Notes: generated by a model from the letters alone, not told the origin. DNA of 64,000 nucleotides from Azospirillum brasilense (GCF_022023855.1 NZ_CP059449.1:1-64000), one strand, 5' to 3'. Numbered from the stretch's first letter, positions 40,504 through 49,809 are shown. Made by a program: numbers and translations.

Positions 40504-40908
40504 ATGACGGCGGAAAACAGGGCGGTGGAAGACGACACTCAGGACGGCGCGCGGTCGAAGACGACGGCGGCGTTGCGCGGGCTGATGGGGCAATGCCCAG
40601 CCTGCGGACGCGGGCGCCTGCTGCGGAACTACCTGAAACCGGTGGACCACTGCACCCATTGCGGCGAGGCGTTCGGCCATCTGCGCGCCGACGACGCCCC
40701 GCCCTGGATGACCATCCTGATCGTCGGCCACATCATCATCCCGGCGGTCCTGTCGGTCGAGCAGAGCTACGAGCCGGCGACCTGGGTGCATCTCACCATC
40801 TGGCCGCTGCTGACGCTGCTGCTGACCGGTCTGCTGCTGCCGCGCTGCAAGGGCGTGGTGTTGGGGCTGCTGTGGAGCACCGGGGCGCCGGGGTCCGAAC
40901 GCGCCTGA
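40504..40908 (+). CDS. DUF983 family zinc-ribbon membrane protein
   Basis: A 134-residue protein. An N-terminal treble-Cys zinc-ribbon-like region is CPACGRGRLLRNYLKPVDHCTHCGEAF (two CxxC pairs), followed by HLRADDAPPWMTILIVGHIIIPAVLSVE and a second membrane segment (WPLLTLLLTGLLLPRCKGVVLGLLW). This is the DUF983 arrangement. Some relatives lie near cytochrome oxidase genes; none are here. It converges on the glycosyltransferase-like gene with a 6-base gap. Confidence 0.88.
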   Translation: MTAENRAVEDDTQDGARSKTTAALRGLMGQCPACGRGRLLRNYLKPVDHCTHCGEAFGHLRADDAPPWMTILIVGHIIIPAVLSVEQSYEPATWVHLTIWPLLTLLLTGLLLPRCKGVVLGLLWSTGAPGSERA

Positions 40909-40914
40909 TCCACT

Positions 40915-42826
40915 TCAGTCGAAACTGAGCGCGAAGCTCGCCCGCCCCTGCCCGGCCTGGAGGCGCTGCCACATCACGCCGAAGGCGGCCTCCAGCGCGC
41001 GGGTGAAGCGCACGCCATTCAATGCCGGGGACGCCACCAGCCGGTCCCGCAGGCCGCCGCGCAGCGCCGCCAGCCCGGCCGGGTCGGCGACCAGAGCCGC
41101 CACCTTGGCGACGTAGCCGTCCGGCCCGTCGGCCACCAGATTGGACAGCCCCGCCGAGGCGAGGTGCGTCACCGAATGGCGGGCGCAGAAGCGGTCGCCG
41201 CCCAGCGTCACCACCGGCACCCCCATCCACAGCGCCTCCAGGGTCGTCAGACCGCCGGAATAGGGGAAGGGGTCGAGCGCCACGTCGACCTCCCCGTAGC
41301 CGGCCAGGAACTCCCGGTGCGGCGCTCCGCCCCACAGATCCACCCGCGCCGGGTCGAGCCCGGACCGCTCGAACAACGCCAGCGTGCGCGCCGCGGTGCC
41401 GGCGTCGTCCAGCCCCGGCGTGCGCAGCAGCAGGCGGGAGCCGGGGACGGCGCCCAGCACACGCGCCCACAGCGCCGCGACCTCCGCGTTCAGCTTGGGC
41501 AGCGCGTTGAAGGAGCCGAAGGTCGCGTGACCGCGCGTCGCCAGCGGCAGCGGAGCCACGGCCGGCGCGTCCTCGGGCGGCGCCCAGGGGACGTAGGCGT
41601 CGGGCATGCGCACGACTCCCTCGATGCACCAGCCGTCCGACCCTGGCGGGCTCTGCCGCGAATCGGAAATCAGATAGTCCATGGCCGGCAGGCCGGTGGT
41701 GCCGACATAGCCCGCCCAGGTCGCCTGCACCGGCGCCGCGCGCCGCGCGAAGACCGGCAGGCGGTTGCCGAAGGTCTGGCCCGCCAGATCGACCAGGATG
41801 TGGATGCCGTCCGCCTGGATGCGCTGGGTCAGCGCCTCGTCGTCCATGCCCGTGGTCCAGACCCAGTGGTCGGCGTGGGCCATCAGCCGCTCCGTCTTCC
41901 AGTCCGGGTTGGCGGTGTTGGCGTAGCAGACGACCTCGAAGGCGGTGCGGTCGTGATTCGCCAGCACCGGCTCCAGGAAGAAGCCCACGGGGTGCGCGCG
42001 GAAGTCTGGCGAGACATAACCGATGCGGATCTTCGGCGCCGGAGCGGCCACCGCGGGCGCCGGGCGGTCGGGGTAGCGGGCGCCCCAGTCCGCGTGGGCC
42101 TGGGCGATGGCCGGCATGGTCAGCCCCGGCACGAACTGCATCAGGTAGAGGCGCGAGGCGTGCAGCGAATCGACGTTGCCGTGCTGCGCCACCACGGCGT
42201 CGATTTCCGCCAGGGCCTCGTCCGCCCGCCCCTGCATGGCGAGCACGCGGGTGGCGCGGTTGGCCCGCACCTCCGCCCGGCCCGGCGCCAGGGCGAGCGC
42301 CGCCCGATAGGCGTCGTCGGCCTCGCCCAGCCGGTTCATTTCGGCCAAAGCGTTGCCGAGGTTGTAGGGGTGCGCCCAGTTGGCCGGATCGAGCCGCCCG
42401 GCGCGCCCGTAGAGCGTCACCGCCTCCGCCCGCCGCGCCTGGGCGCGCAACAGCACGCCCAGATTGGCGACGGCCGCCAGCGTCTTCGGGTTTAGCGCGA
42501 TGGCGCGGCGGAAGAAGGCCTCCGCGCGGGCCGAATCGCCGGCCCGGCGCACCGCCTCCGCCCATGGTGAGCAGCCCGTCCATCGCCATCTCCAGCGACG
42601 GATCGAGGTTCAGCGCCCCGGCATAGGCGTTGGCCGCCCCGGCGACGTCGCCCAGGCTTTCCATCACCAGCCCGTAATTGGCCCACCAGACGGGGACCGA
42701 GGGATAGGCGGCGATGGCCCGCCCGATCATGTCCAAGGCCTCGTCGAACCGCCCGGCCTGCGCCGCGACGAGGCCCTGGCGGTGCAATCCATCGGCCTCG
42801 TGCGGCGTCATCGGGGGCGGCGTCAT
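40915..42826 (-). pseudogene. TPR-containing O-GlcNAc-transferase-like (SPINDLY-type) protein, +1 frameshift
   Basis: Two frames join into a protein of about 636 residues. The first (from ATG 42826, MTPPPMTPHEADG) gives TPR repeats up to LEMAMDGLLTM. The second, from about 42552, gives further TPRs (FFRRAIALNPKTLAAVANLGVLL) and an O-GlcNAc-transferase domain: IRIGYVSPDFRAHPVGFF, DILVDLAGQTFGNR-like sequence, ATFGSFNALPKLN, DPFPYSGGLTTLEALWMGVPVVTL and RHSVTHLASAGLS. Removing one G from the GGG run at 42561-42563 restores LLTMAEAVRRAGDSARAE. It follows thyX by 32 bases. A protein-glycosylation role is inferred from family. Confidence 0.8.
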
Positions 42827-42858
42827 GACGGTTGGTCCTTACACAGTTGGAGCGGGCG

Positions 42859-43797
42859 TTACTCGGCGCGGCCGAGTTGGTCCATCAGTTCGCGCCATTC
42901 GCGCTTGGACAGGCCACTGGCCTCCTGGGTCACAGCCTCGCCGGAGAGCAGGCGCTTCACAACTTCCAGGCCGGTCTTCGACATGTGGGTGCCGCCCAGC
43001 CGGTACTCGCTGAAGGCGTCGAACACGGCGGGCACCCAGCGCTTCACCACGTCCAGCATGGCTTCCGCGTAGACGCGGATCTCGTACTGGGCGTGCGGGT
43101 CGGCGCGCAGGCTGAGGAAATGCAGGAGGTTGTGGAGATCGACCTTCCAGTACCACTGGGTGTAATAGTTCAGCGTCAGGTTCATGCGCGCCAGTTCGCG
43201 CGCCAGTCCCTGGCGCCCCTCCTCGATGGTGGTGCCGTCCTCGCGCTGGTTCAGCATCTCCTCGTAGTGCGCGTAGACCGCCTCCGAATCGTCGCGCAGC
43301 AGCTTCATCACCGCCGCCGCCTCGTCGCCCTGGAGAACGTCGCCGCGGCCCTGCCGGTTGACAACGGCCTGGGCGCCCAGGTTCTCAGGTGTCGGGATGT
43401 AGAACTCGCGGTCGAGGATGGAGTAGCGCGCGGAGTATTCGTTGACGTTCGCCGTGCGGTGGCGAATCCACTGGCGGGCGACGAAGATCGGCAGCTTGAC
43501 GTGGAACTTGATTTCGCACATCTCGAACGGCGTCGAGTGGCGATGGCGCATCAGATACTTGATGAGACCGGCGTCCTCGGTGACCTTCTTGGTGCCCTTG
43601 CCGTAGGACACGCGCGCCGCCTGGACGACGGCCGAATCGTCGCCCATGTAGTCGACGACGCGCACGAAGCCGTGGTCCAGGACCTCCAGCGGCTCATAGA
43701 GGATCTCCTCCAGGGCCGGAACGGTGGCGCGGCGGGTGGTGGCGGTGACGGCGCGCAGGCGGTCGATCTCGGCGCGCTGCTCGGGCGTGATCGGCAT
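42859..43797 (-). CDS. thyX: FAD-dependent thymidylate synthase
   Basis: Makes dTMP from dUMP using methylene-THF, FAD and NADPH. The 312-residue protein contains the ThyX motif [15 protein letters not shown] (112-126) and the family segments [27 protein letters not shown] and [18 protein letters not shown]. No thyA is present in the window. Upstream is the tmRNA gene; downstream is the TPR glycosyltransferase-like gene in the same orientation. Confidence 0.96.
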   Translation of the reverse strand: MPITPEQRAEIDRLRAVTATTRRATVPALEEILYEPLEVLDHGFVRVVDYMGDDSAVVQAARVSYGKGTKKVTEDAGLIKYLMRHRHSTPFEMCEIKFHVKLPIFVARQWIRHRTANVNEYSARYSILDREFYIPTPENLGAQAVVNRQGRGDVLQGDEAAAVMKLLRDDSEAVYAHYEEMLNQREDGTTIEEGRQGLARELARMNLTLNYYTQWYWKVDLHNLLHFLSLRADPHAQYEIRVYAEAMLDVVKRWVPAVFDAFSEYRLGGTHMSKTGLEVVKRLLSGEAVTQEASGLSKREWRELMDQLGRAE

Positions 43798-43920
43798 GGG
43801 TACTCCGGGGACTGAAATTCGGGCGGCACTCTACGTCCGCGAACCCGGACAGTCACCCCCTTCGCAAGGGCGTCGGGTCAGAATCCGCGGCACCCCCTTT
43901 CCATCTTCGGGCGAAGGGCC

Positions 43921-43926
43921 TATATT
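43921..43926 (+). promoter_or_regulatory. possible -10 box of the tmRNA gene
   Basis: TATATT stands about 7 bases before the first hairpin of the tmRNA precursor. The matching -35 region (about 43898-43903, TTTCCA) is only weakly like consensus. Confidence 0.4.
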
Positions 43927-43932
43927 GGGTCC

Positions 43933-44014
43933 GTCGGCAGCAGCCGACTATGGCGATAAACGCCTTGCGGAATAAGCGTTGTGGACCCGGGGGCGGTACC
44001 CGGCGCCTCCACCA
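43933..44014 (+). ncRNA. ssrA: tmRNA acceptor piece (5' part of the permuted ssrA gene)
   Basis: Alanine-acceptor piece of two-piece tmRNA. It begins with a hairpin GTCGGC-AGCA-GCCGAC (43933-43948). Near the 3' end are a T-arm (CCGGG GGCGGTA CCCGG), the 3' acceptor strand CGCCTCC (44004-44010), discriminator A and CCA ending at 44014. The acceptor strand pairs with GGGGGCG at 44062-44068 across an excised spacer. The loop GGCGGTA replaces the usual TTCGA-type loop. The 5' boundary is approximate. Confidence 0.9.
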
Positions 44015-44061
44015 AACAAACCACCGGTCTCTCGGGCGTTGCCGTAGGGAGCGGGTTCGTT

Positions 44062-44275
44062 GGGGGCGAAATAGGATCGACACGCGTGGTAAAGGCATGG
44101 TCTTCGCCCGGCATGGTTCCGCCGTTATCGGGCCATTGCAATAGTTGCCAACGACAACGTTGCTCCGGTCGCCGTTGCCGCCTAACGGCGGTGACTGACC
44201 GAAATCAATCCCCGATGGGTAGCACCTGAGGGTGGGGCCGTGGGCCGCCTAGCAACAGAAGGCCCACACTTACCC
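44062..44275 (+). ncRNA. ssrA: tmRNA coding piece (tag peptide ANDNVAPVAVAA)
   Basis: Coding piece of two-piece tmRNA. It starts GGGGGCGAAATAGGATCGACACG, the typical tmRNA 5' end forming the acceptor stem and D-loop-like region. The resume reading frame is at 44147-44185: GCC AAC GAC AAC GTT GCT CCG GTC GCC GTT GCC GCC TAA, giving ANDNVAPVAVAA. The 3' part ends with a hairpin GTGGGCC / GGCCCAC (44240-44267). Bases 44015-44061 are the spacer removed on maturation. It rescues stalled ribosomes and tags products for ClpXP. The 3' boundary is approximate. Confidence 0.94.
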
Positions 44276-44301
44276 GTCTGGCGTTAAGGACCCGCCCAAG
44301 A

Positions 44302-44862
44302 ATGCCGAGAGAGCAGTTGCGTTATGACCGCATGGTCGAGGCCGCCTTGCGTGGTGTCGTCCGTGACGCGCTCCGCCAGGTGACGGACCGCGGGCTCCCC
44401 GGCGATCATCACTTCTACCTGACCTTCCGGACGGGTTACCCGGGCGTCGACATCCCCGAATATCTGTCGTCCCAGTATCCCAACGAGATGACCATCGTCA
44501 TCCAGTACCAATTCTATGGGCTGGAGGCGTTGGACGATCATTTCGAGGTGACGCTGAGCTTCAACAACGTGCATGAGCGGCTGGTCATTCCCTACGCCGC
44601 CATCACCACCTTCGCCGATCCGTCGGAGAATTTCGCCCTCCAGTTCCAGCCCGTGGAGCCCGCCGAATCGGCGGAAATCGCCACCATCCCCGCGCGCGAG
44701 ACGCCGGAGAAGAAGGCTGCGGACGGGGCTAAGCCGTCCATCGCGAAGCTCGCCAAGTCCGACGCGGCCAAGGCCGACGCCGGCAAGCCCGACTCTGACC
44801 GTTCCGGCGAGGAGCCGAAGCGCGGCGAGGTCGTGGCGCTCGACGCCTTCCGCAAAAAATAG
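44302..44862 (+). CDS. sspB: ClpXP adaptor SspB (alphaproteobacterial type)
   Basis: Delivers ssrA-tagged proteins to ClpXP. The 186-residue protein has an N-terminal substrate-binding domain (YDRMVEAALRGVVRDAL, HHFYLTFRTGYPGVDIPEYL, EMTIVIQYQFYGLEALDDHFEVTLSFNNVHERLVIPYAAITTFADPS). A disordered K/A/P-rich linker (about 125-170) follows, then a C-terminal ClpX-binding tail EVVALDAFRKK. It sits immediately downstream of ssrA, so tag and tag reader are neighbours. Confidence 0.95.
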   Translation: MPREQLRYDRMVEAALRGVVRDALRQVTDRGLPGDHHFYLTFRTGYPGVDIPEYLSSQYPNEMTIVIQYQFYGLEALDDHFEVTLSFNNVHERLVIPYAAITTFADPSENFALQFQPVEPAESAEIATIPARETPEKKAADGAKPSIAKLAKSDAAKADAGKPDSDRSGEEPKRGEVVALDAFRKK

Positions 44863-44872
44863 GCTGTCCACC

Positions 44873-45250
44873 ATGGCCACGGTCAGCGAACTCGTCCGTT
44901 TCCTGTGCGAGTCGCTGACGCCATTGGGGGCCATCACCGCCCGCCGCATGTTCGGCGGCTATGCGGTCTATTGCGACGGCGTCGTCTTCGCGCTGGTCGC
45001 CCGCAACATCCTGTATTTCAAGACCGACGACGGCAACCGGCCGGAATACGAGGCTCTGGGCCTGCGCCCGTTCAAGCCCTTCGACGACAAGCCGACGGTC
45101 CTGCCCTACTTCCCGCCGCCCGACTCGGCGCTGGACGATCCGGACGAGCTTTTGTTCTGGGCCCGCCCGGCCCTGGCAGCGGCGATCCGCACCGCCGCCG
45201 TCAAGAAGCCGTCCCGCAAGAAAGCTGTCCTTAAGAAGGCCCAGGCCTGA
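44873..45250 (+). CDS. TfoX N-terminal domain protein
   Basis: A 125-residue protein with a single TfoX_N domain (LTPLGAITARRMFGGYAVYCDGVVFALVARNILYFKTDDGNRPEYE, then LPYFPPPDSALDDPDELLFWARPALAAA) and a basic tail KKPSRKKAVLKKAQA. It lacks the C-terminal TfoX domain of the competence regulator Sxy, so calling it a competence regulator would be over-reading. It starts 10 bases after sspB and is likely co-transcribed with it. Confidence 0.85.
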   Translation: MATVSELVRFLCESLTPLGAITARRMFGGYAVYCDGVVFALVARNILYFKTDDGNRPEYEALGLRPFKPFDDKPTVLPYFPPPDSALDDPDELLFWARPALAAAIRTAAVKKPSRKKAVLKKAQA

Positions 45251-45254
45251 GCCG

Positions 45255-45962
45255 TCAGATGTTCTCCGCCATGTGGGCGGAGGCGGTGTCCACCGGAGCG
45301 GTGCCGGCACGCTGGCGGATCTGACGGGCGAAGCGCGCGGGACTCGGCAGATGGCTGAGGAGGCGCCCGGCGCGGCCCATGGCCGACATCGCCTTGCCCA
45401 TGCTCATGACGTCGCCGAGCCGGCGGTCCACGAAGGCCCAGGTCTCGGCATGCCCCTCCGACCGGTCGTCCAGCCAGTAGAAGGTCGCGGAGCTGAGCAC
45501 CGCAGCCAGCGTGGCGCGCTTGGTGTAGTGGTTGAAGTCGGTGGCCGTGTCGCCCGCCGCGAACCACATGGCGTCCACCGTGCGGTAGAGCATGGTCAGG
45601 CCCATGCCGAGATTCTGCGGCATGGCGAGATAGGCGAGCAGGCGGCGCTTGGCCTCCATGTGCGGTTCCAGCACCTCGAAATGGGTGCGGATGGCGAGCG
45701 CGATCTTCTCGCCCACCCTCATCTCGTCGAGCGGGTGCTTGTCCAGCTCGGCCAGCATGCGGCGGTCGGTCCAGGCCCCGAAATGCTCGACCAGTTCCGG
45801 CACGCCGCCGGGGAAGGCGCGGTGCATGGTCGCCGTGTCGTAGCCGGCCATCTGCGCGCCGTCGCGCAGCGCCTGGAGGCTCCAGCCGTCAAACACGATG
45901 TTGGGAAGCGTGGACAGCAGGATGTCGTCCCGCACCGCGTCCATATCCAGCGCAGCGTCCAT
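45255..45962 (-). CDS. COQ9 family protein (ubiquinone biosynthesis accessory)
   Basis: A 235-residue protein with a TetR-like N-terminal helical region and the COQ9 C-terminal domain: [53 protein letters not shown]. In mitochondria COQ9 binds lipid and presents ubiquinone intermediates to COQ7. A similar role at the inner membrane is inferred. It follows def with a 1-base gap, and converges with the TfoX gene. Confidence 0.9.
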   Translation of the reverse strand: MDAALDMDAVRDDILLSTLPNIVFDGWSLQALRDGAQMAGYDTATMHRAFPGGVPELVEHFGAWTDRRMLAELDKHPLDEMRVGEKIALAIRTHFEVLEPHMEAKRRLLAYLAMPQNLGMGLTMLYRTVDAMWFAAGDTATDFNHYTKRATLAAVLSSATFYWLDDRSEGHAETWAFVDRRLGDVMSMGKAMSAMGRAGRLLSHLPSPARFARQIRQRAGTAPVDTASAHMAENI

Positions 45963-45963
45963 A

Positions 45964-46506
45964 TCAGTCTCTCCCCTCCTGCTGTTCCAGCGCCTCGGTC
46001 ACGTGATGCGCCTCGTCGGTGAAGGCCAGATAGCGCAGATCGGTCATCCGGTCGATGTAAAGCACGCCGTCCAGGTGATCGCACTCGTGCTGGATGACAC
46101 GGGCGTGGAACCCCGCCGCTTCGCGCACGATGGGTTCGCCGTCCAGCCCGACTCCGCGGTAGCGGATGCGCGCGAATCGCGGAACGACGCCGCGCAGCTC
46201 GGGAATCGACAGGCAGCCCTCCATCCCGTGCTCCATCCCATCGTCCAGCGGCTCGATCACCGGGTTGATGAGGACGGTCGGCTCCACCGACTCGCCACCG
46301 GAGCGCATGGCGGGAACGCGGAAGACGATCATGCGCAGCGATTCGTGCACCTGCGGGGCCGCCAGCCCGACTCCGGGCGCGTCCAGCATGGTGTCGATCA
46401 TGTCGGAAGCCAGCCGCCGGATCTCCGGGGCCGTCGGGTCGGGCACCGGGGATGCGACCTTGCGCAGCACCGGGTGCCCCATGCGGGCAATCTTCAACAG
46501 GGCCAT
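45964..46506 (-). CDS. def: peptide deformylase
   Basis: Removes the N-formyl group from nascent proteins. The 180-residue protein shows the three motifs GVGLAAPQV (45-53), EGCLSIPE (about 97-104, metal-ligand Cys) and HECDHLDG (about 140-147, two His ligands and catalytic Glu). It is not next to fmt here, unlike many bacteria, and is coupled to COQ9 instead. A second def elsewhere in the genome is possible. Confidence 0.95.
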   Translation of the reverse strand: MALLKIARMGHPVLRKVASPVPDPTAPEIRRLASDMIDTMLDAPGVGLAAPQVHESLRMIVFRVPAMRSGGESVEPTVLINPVIEPLDDGMEHGMEGCLSIPELRGVVPRFARIRYRGVGLDGEPIVREAAGFHARVIQHECDHLDGVLYIDRMTDLRYLAFTDEAHHVTEALEQQEGRD

Positions 46507-46594
46507 GCCCTATTATCTGGGCGCCGCGGGCCGCCGGGCAACCGTTTTGCCCACGCATTATCGCAGCGGAACACGCAGGGTTGGAAGACTCCGC

Positions 46595-46623
46595 TTCACA
46601 GGCGGCCCCGTCCGTGCTACATA
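46595..46623 (+). promoter_or_regulatory. predicted sigma-70-type promoter of rpsU
   Basis: TTCACA (46595-46600), 17-base spacer, TACATA (46618-46623), about 100 bases before the rpsU start codon. Optimal spacing and a reasonable -10 box. Confidence 0.5.
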
Positions 46624-46653
46624 AAGGTCCACACAAGGGGTGCGCCCGAAAGC

Positions 46654-46674
46654 GCATGCCTGTCGCATGCCTGT
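46654..46674 (+). repeat. direct repeat in the rpsU leader
   Basis: GCATGCCTGT occurs twice (46654-46663 and 46665-46674) separated by one C, within the predicted untranslated leader of rpsU. Each copy contains the palindrome GCATGC. It could be a protein-binding site; no function is known. Confidence 0.5.
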
Positions 46675-46722
46675 TTGTTGCTTCATGGCAACTCGGCTCA
46701 CTTGATAAAGGTGACGGTTAAC

Positions 46723-46926
46723 GTGCAAGTTCTGGTCCGAGACAACAACGTCGATCAGGCCCTCCGCGCGCTGAAGAAGAAGATGCAGCGCGAGGGCATT
46801 TTCCGGGAAATGAAGCTGCGCCGGAACTACGAGAAGCCCTCGGAGAAGCGCGCGCGTGAGAAGGCTGAGGCGGTGCGTCGCACCCGCAAGCTGCTCCGCA
46901 AGCGTATGGAGCGCGAGGGCTATTAA
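46723..46926 (+). CDS. rpsU: 30S ribosomal protein S21
   Basis: A 67-residue basic protein, [20 protein letters not shown] onward, ending [13 protein letters not shown], a full match to the S21 family. The start is GTG 46723, which gives the family's usual N-terminus and has AAAGGTGA about 8 bases upstream. S21 helps mRNA selection on the 30S subunit. It is divergent from def and followed by several GC palindromes. Confidence 0.95.
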   Translation: MQVLVRDNNVDQALRALKKKMQREGIFREMKLRRNYEKPSEKRAREKAEAVRRTRKLLRKRMEREGY

Positions 46927-46932
46927 TCCTCA

Positions 46933-46974
46933 GGCGCGTTTCGCGCCGGATTGACAGGCGCGCTTCGGCGCGCC
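46933..46974 (+). terminator. paired GC hairpins after rpsU
   Basis: The first hairpin is GGCGCG-TTT-CGCGCC (46933-46947). The second is GGCGCGC-TTCG-GCGCGCC (46957-46974), a 7-bp stem on a stable UUCG tetraloop. A third GCGCG/CGCGC palindrome follows near 46984. None has a T-run, so this may be a transcript-end stabiliser or weak terminator. Confidence 0.5.
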
Positions 46975-47133
46975 GGGCATCCATGCGCGTTCGCGCGCTT
47001 GCCCCTCTTGTGTCTTGCACCTGCCGCCCCGCGTCTGCGCGTGGGCGGTTTTGGTGCATCTGCGGTCCGCTTCGCCGCACAAGAACGCCTGCCAAAAGAA
47101 TATTTGCCAAGAAAAGAATGGGGAGGGTCGCCA

Positions 47134-47958
47134 ATGAGCGCATCCAAGGACACTCCGCGCGTCTCCGTGCCGGCGCTGCGCGCGCGCAAGGGCGGAGAGC
47201 CGATCGTCTGCCTGACGGCCTACACGACTCCGGTCGCCCGCCTGCTGGACCCGCATGTCGACCTGCTTCTGGTCGGCGACTCGCTGGGCATGGTGGTCTA
47301 CGGGTTCGACAGCACGCTTCCCGTCACCCTCGACATGATGATCGCCCACGGCGCGGCTGTGGTGCGCGGCTCGCGCCACGCCTGCGTGGTCGTCGACCTG
47401 CCCTTCGGCAGCTACCAGGAGAGCCCGCAGGTGGCCTTCCGCAACGCCGCCCGCGTCATGGCGGAGAGCGGCGCCCAGGCGGTGAAGGTGGAAGGCGGGC
47501 TGGAGATGGCCGAGACGGTGGCCTACCTGACCACCCGCGGCGTGCCGGTGATGGGCCATGTCGGGCTTCTGCCGCAGTCGGTCAACGCGCTCGGCGGCTA
47601 CAAGGCGGTGGGCCGCGATCCGGAAGCAGCGGAGCGCATCCGCGCCGACGCCCGCGCCATCGCCGAGGCCGGCGCCTTCTCCCTGGTCATCGAGGGCACC
47701 ATGGAGTCGCTGGCGCGCCAGATCACCGAGGATGTGACCATCCCGACCATCGGCATCGGCGCCTCCCCCGCCTGCGACGGGCAGGTCCTGGTGTCCGACG
47801 ACATGTTCGGCCTGTTCGGCGAGTTCCAGCCCAAGTTCGTCAAGCGCTACGCCCAGCTCGGCACCGCCATCGGCGAAGCCGCCGCGACCTACGCCGCCGA
47901 GGTGAAGGCCCGCAGCTTCCCCGGTCCGGAGCATTGCTTCGGCGTCAAGAAGGCGTAA
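47134..47958 (+). CDS. panB: 3-methyl-2-oxobutanoate hydroxymethyltransferase
   Basis: Transfers a hydroxymethyl group from methylene-THF to ketoisovalerate, the first step to pantothenate. The 274-residue TIM barrel has [55 protein letters not shown] and [19 protein letters not shown], all PanB signatures. ATG 47134 follows GGGGAGGG. It uses the same ketoisovalerate that the ilv genes at 22-25.5 kb help make. No panC is adjacent. Confidence 0.96.
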   Translation: MSASKDTPRVSVPALRARKGGEPIVCLTAYTTPVARLLDPHVDLLLVGDSLGMVVYGFDSTLPVTLDMMIAHGAAVVRGSRHACVVVDLPFGSYQESPQVAFRNAARVMAESGAQAVKVEGGLEMAETVAYLTTRGVPVMGHVGLLPQSVNALGGYKAVGRDPEAAERIRADARAIAEAGAFSLVIEGTMESLARQITEDVTIPTIGIGASPACDGQVLVSDDMFGLFGEFQPKFVKRYAQLGTAIGEAAATYAAEVKARSFPGPEHCFGVKKA

Positions 47959-47980
47959 GGGCCCCTTCCCTTCCCAGGAG

Positions 47981-48010
47981 AAAAAGCCGTGCGGCTCCGC
48001 ACGGCTTTTT
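47981..48010 (+). terminator. intrinsic terminator after panB
   Basis: A perfect 14-bp stem AAAAAGCCGTGCGG / CCGCACGGCTTTTT with a 2-base central gap, followed by more Ts, 22 bases after the panB stop. The symmetric A and T runs could also stop the converging DUF1330 transcript. Confidence 0.9.
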
Positions 48011-48028
48011 TTCTTGTTCCGGGGAACG

Positions 48029-48316
48029 TCAGGCGCCGTCCACCACAATCATGCGGAAGTCGGCGGCGTCCTTCCGGGCCTCGCGCGCTTCACGGTATTC
48101 GGGGCTGTCGTAGAAGGCCTTGGCGGCGTCGTAATCCGGGAACTCCAGGATGACCACGCGGTTGGGCTGCCAGCCGCCTTCCAGCTCCTCCGCCTGCCCG
48201 CCGCGGGCGATGAAGCGCCCGCCATTCTTGGCGACCGCGTTCGGGGTCAGCTTCTTGTAGTTTTCATAGGCCGCGGGATTCGTCACGTTCACGTCGGCGA
48301 TGATGTAGGCGGGCAT
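48029..48316 (-). CDS. DUF1330 domain protein
   Basis: A 95-residue dimeric alpha-beta barrel protein: MPAYIIADVNVTNPAAYENYKKL, GGRFIARGGQAEELEG, RVVILEFPDYDAAKAFYDSPEYREAREARKDAADFRMIVVDG. This is the DUF1330 pattern, found in many proteobacteria, with no established reaction. ATG 48316 follows GAGAGGAC. It lies downstream of pntB beyond a strong terminator, so it is likely transcribed alone. Confidence 0.88.
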   Translation of the reverse strand: MPAYIIADVNVTNPAAYENYKKLTPNAVAKNGGRFIARGGQAEELEGGWQPNRVVILEFPDYDAAKAFYDSPEYREAREARKDAADFRMIVVDGA

Positions 48317-48352
48317 GGCGTCCTCTCTCCGTTTCTTGCGATGACAAAAAGA

Positions 48353-48382
48353 AACCCCCGGGGCGCGCCGGCCCCGGGGGTT
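48353..48382 (-). terminator. intrinsic terminator of the pnt operon
   Basis: On the minus strand a 12-bp stem AACCCCCGGGGC / GCCCCGGGGGTT with a 6-base loop begins about 30 bases after the pntB stop and is followed by TTTCTTTTTG. Confidence 0.88.
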
Positions 48383-48412
48383 CATCTTACGCCACACCGG
48401 TAAGGGTGCGGG

Positions 48413-49807
48413 TTACTCCATCGACTTCACGACCTCTTCGGTGACCTTCTTGGCGTCGCCGAACAGCATCATGGTGTTGGGGCGGAAGAACAGCTCGTTC
48501 TCGACACCGGCGTAGCCGGCGGCCATGCCGCGCTTGATGAAGAACACCGTCTTGGCCTTCTCGACGTCGAGGATCGGCATGCCGTAGATCGGCGACTGCG
48601 GGTCGGTCTTGGCCGCCGGGTTGGTCACGTCGTTGGCGCCGATCACGAAGGCCACGTCCGCCGTGCCGAAGTCGCGGTTGATGTCCTCCAGCTCGAACAC
48701 CTCGTCGTAGGGCACGTTGGCCTCGGCCAGCAGCACGTTCATGTGCCCCGGCATGCGCCCCGCCACCGGATGGATGGCGTACTTGACCTCGACGCCTTCC
48801 TTCTTCAGCAGGTCGGCCATCTCGCGCAGCGCGTGCTGCGCCTGGGCCACCGCCATGCCGTAGCCGGGGACGATGATCACCGACTGGGCGTTCTTCATGA
48901 TGTAGGCCGCGTCCTCCGGCGAGCCGGCCTTGACCGTGCCGCGCTCACCGCCGCCGGCCGCCGCCGATGCCGCCCCGCTGTCGCCGCCGAAGCCGCCCAG
49001 GATGACGTTGAAGATCGAGCGGTTCATGCCCTTGCACATGATGTAGGACAGGATGGCGCCCGACGAGCCGACCAGCGCGCCCGTGACGATCAGCAGGTTG
49101 TTCTGCAGCGTGAAGCCGATGCCCGCCGCCGCCCAGCCCGAGTAGCTGTTCAGCATCGAGATCACCACCGGCATGTCGGCGCCGCCGATCGGCAGGATCA
49201 GCAGGAAGCCGAGCGCCAGCGCGACCAGAACGATGATCCACATCGCCACGCCGGAGTTGCTCTGCACCAGCCAGACGATGAGGAGGATGGTCAGCACGCC
49301 GAGGGCGGCGTTGAGATGGTGCTGGAAGGGGAAGACCAGCGGCTTGCCGGTGACCAGCCCCTGCAGCTTGGCAAACGCGACGATCGAGCCGGTGAAGGTG
49401 ATGGCGCCGATGGCCGTGCCGAGCGCCATCTCGACCAGCGAGCCCTTGGCGATGGCGCCGGGGACGCCGATGCCGTAGGCCTCGGGCGAGTAGAAGGCCG
49501 ACAGCGCCACGAACACCGCGGCCAGACCGACAAGCGAGTGGAAGGCGGCGACGAGCTGCGGCAGGGCGGTCATCTCGATCTTCTTGGCGATGACGTAGCC
49601 GATGCCGCCGCCGATCGCGATGCCGAGCACGATCATCCAGTAGGACTGGACGATGGGCAGGGCCAGCGTGGTCAGCACGGCGATGGTCATGCCGGCCATG
49701 CCGAAGAAGTTGCCCTGGCGGGAGGTCTCCGGGCTGGACAGGCCGCGCAGCGCCATGATGAAGCAGACCGAGGCGACCAGATAGAGAAGGGCGGACAGGG
49801 TTTCCAT
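48413..49807 (-). CDS. pntB: NAD(P) transhydrogenase subunit beta
   Basis: A 464-residue membrane subunit. About eight to nine membrane helices occupy residues 1-265. The NADP(H)-binding dIII domain is C-terminal with VIIVPGYGMAVAQAQHALREMADLL, AIHPVAGRMPGHMNVLLAEANVPYD and FVIGANDVTNPAA. It couples proton entry to hydride transfer from NADH to NADP+. ATG 49807 starts METLSALLYL. The gap to pntAB is 2 bases. Confidence 0.95.
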   Translation of the reverse strand: METLSALLYLVASVCFIMALRGLSSPETSRQGNFFGMAGMTIAVLTTLALPIVQSYWMIVLGIAIGGGIGYVIAKKIEMTALPQLVAAFHSLVGLAAVFVALSAFYSPEAYGIGVPGAIAKGSLVEMALGTAIGAITFTGSIVAFAKLQGLVTGKPLVFPFQHHLNAALGVLTILLIVWLVQSNSGVAMWIIVLVALALGFLLILPIGGADMPVVISMLNSYSGWAAAGIGFTLQNNLLIVTGALVGSSGAILSYIMCKGMNRSIFNVILGGFGGDSGAASAAAGGGERGTVKAGSPEDAAYIMKNAQSVIIVPGYGMAVAQAQHALREMADLLKKEGVEVKYAIHPVAGRMPGHMNVLLAEANVPYDEVFELEDINRDFGTADVAFVIGANDVTNPAAKTDPQSPIYGMPILDVEKAKTVFFIKRGMAAGYAGVENELFFRPNTMMLFGDAKKVTEEVVKSME

Positions 49808-49809
49808 GG

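Noticed and set aside
44873..45250. Competence regulator TfoX/Sxy
   Set aside because: Only the N-terminal TfoX domain is present, and no competence genes are nearby; such stand-alone domains are common and uncharacterised.
46984..47133. Small gene in the rpsU-panB spacer
   Set aside because: Frames there are artefacts of alternating GC palindromes; no start with a ribosome site gives a protein-like product other than panB.
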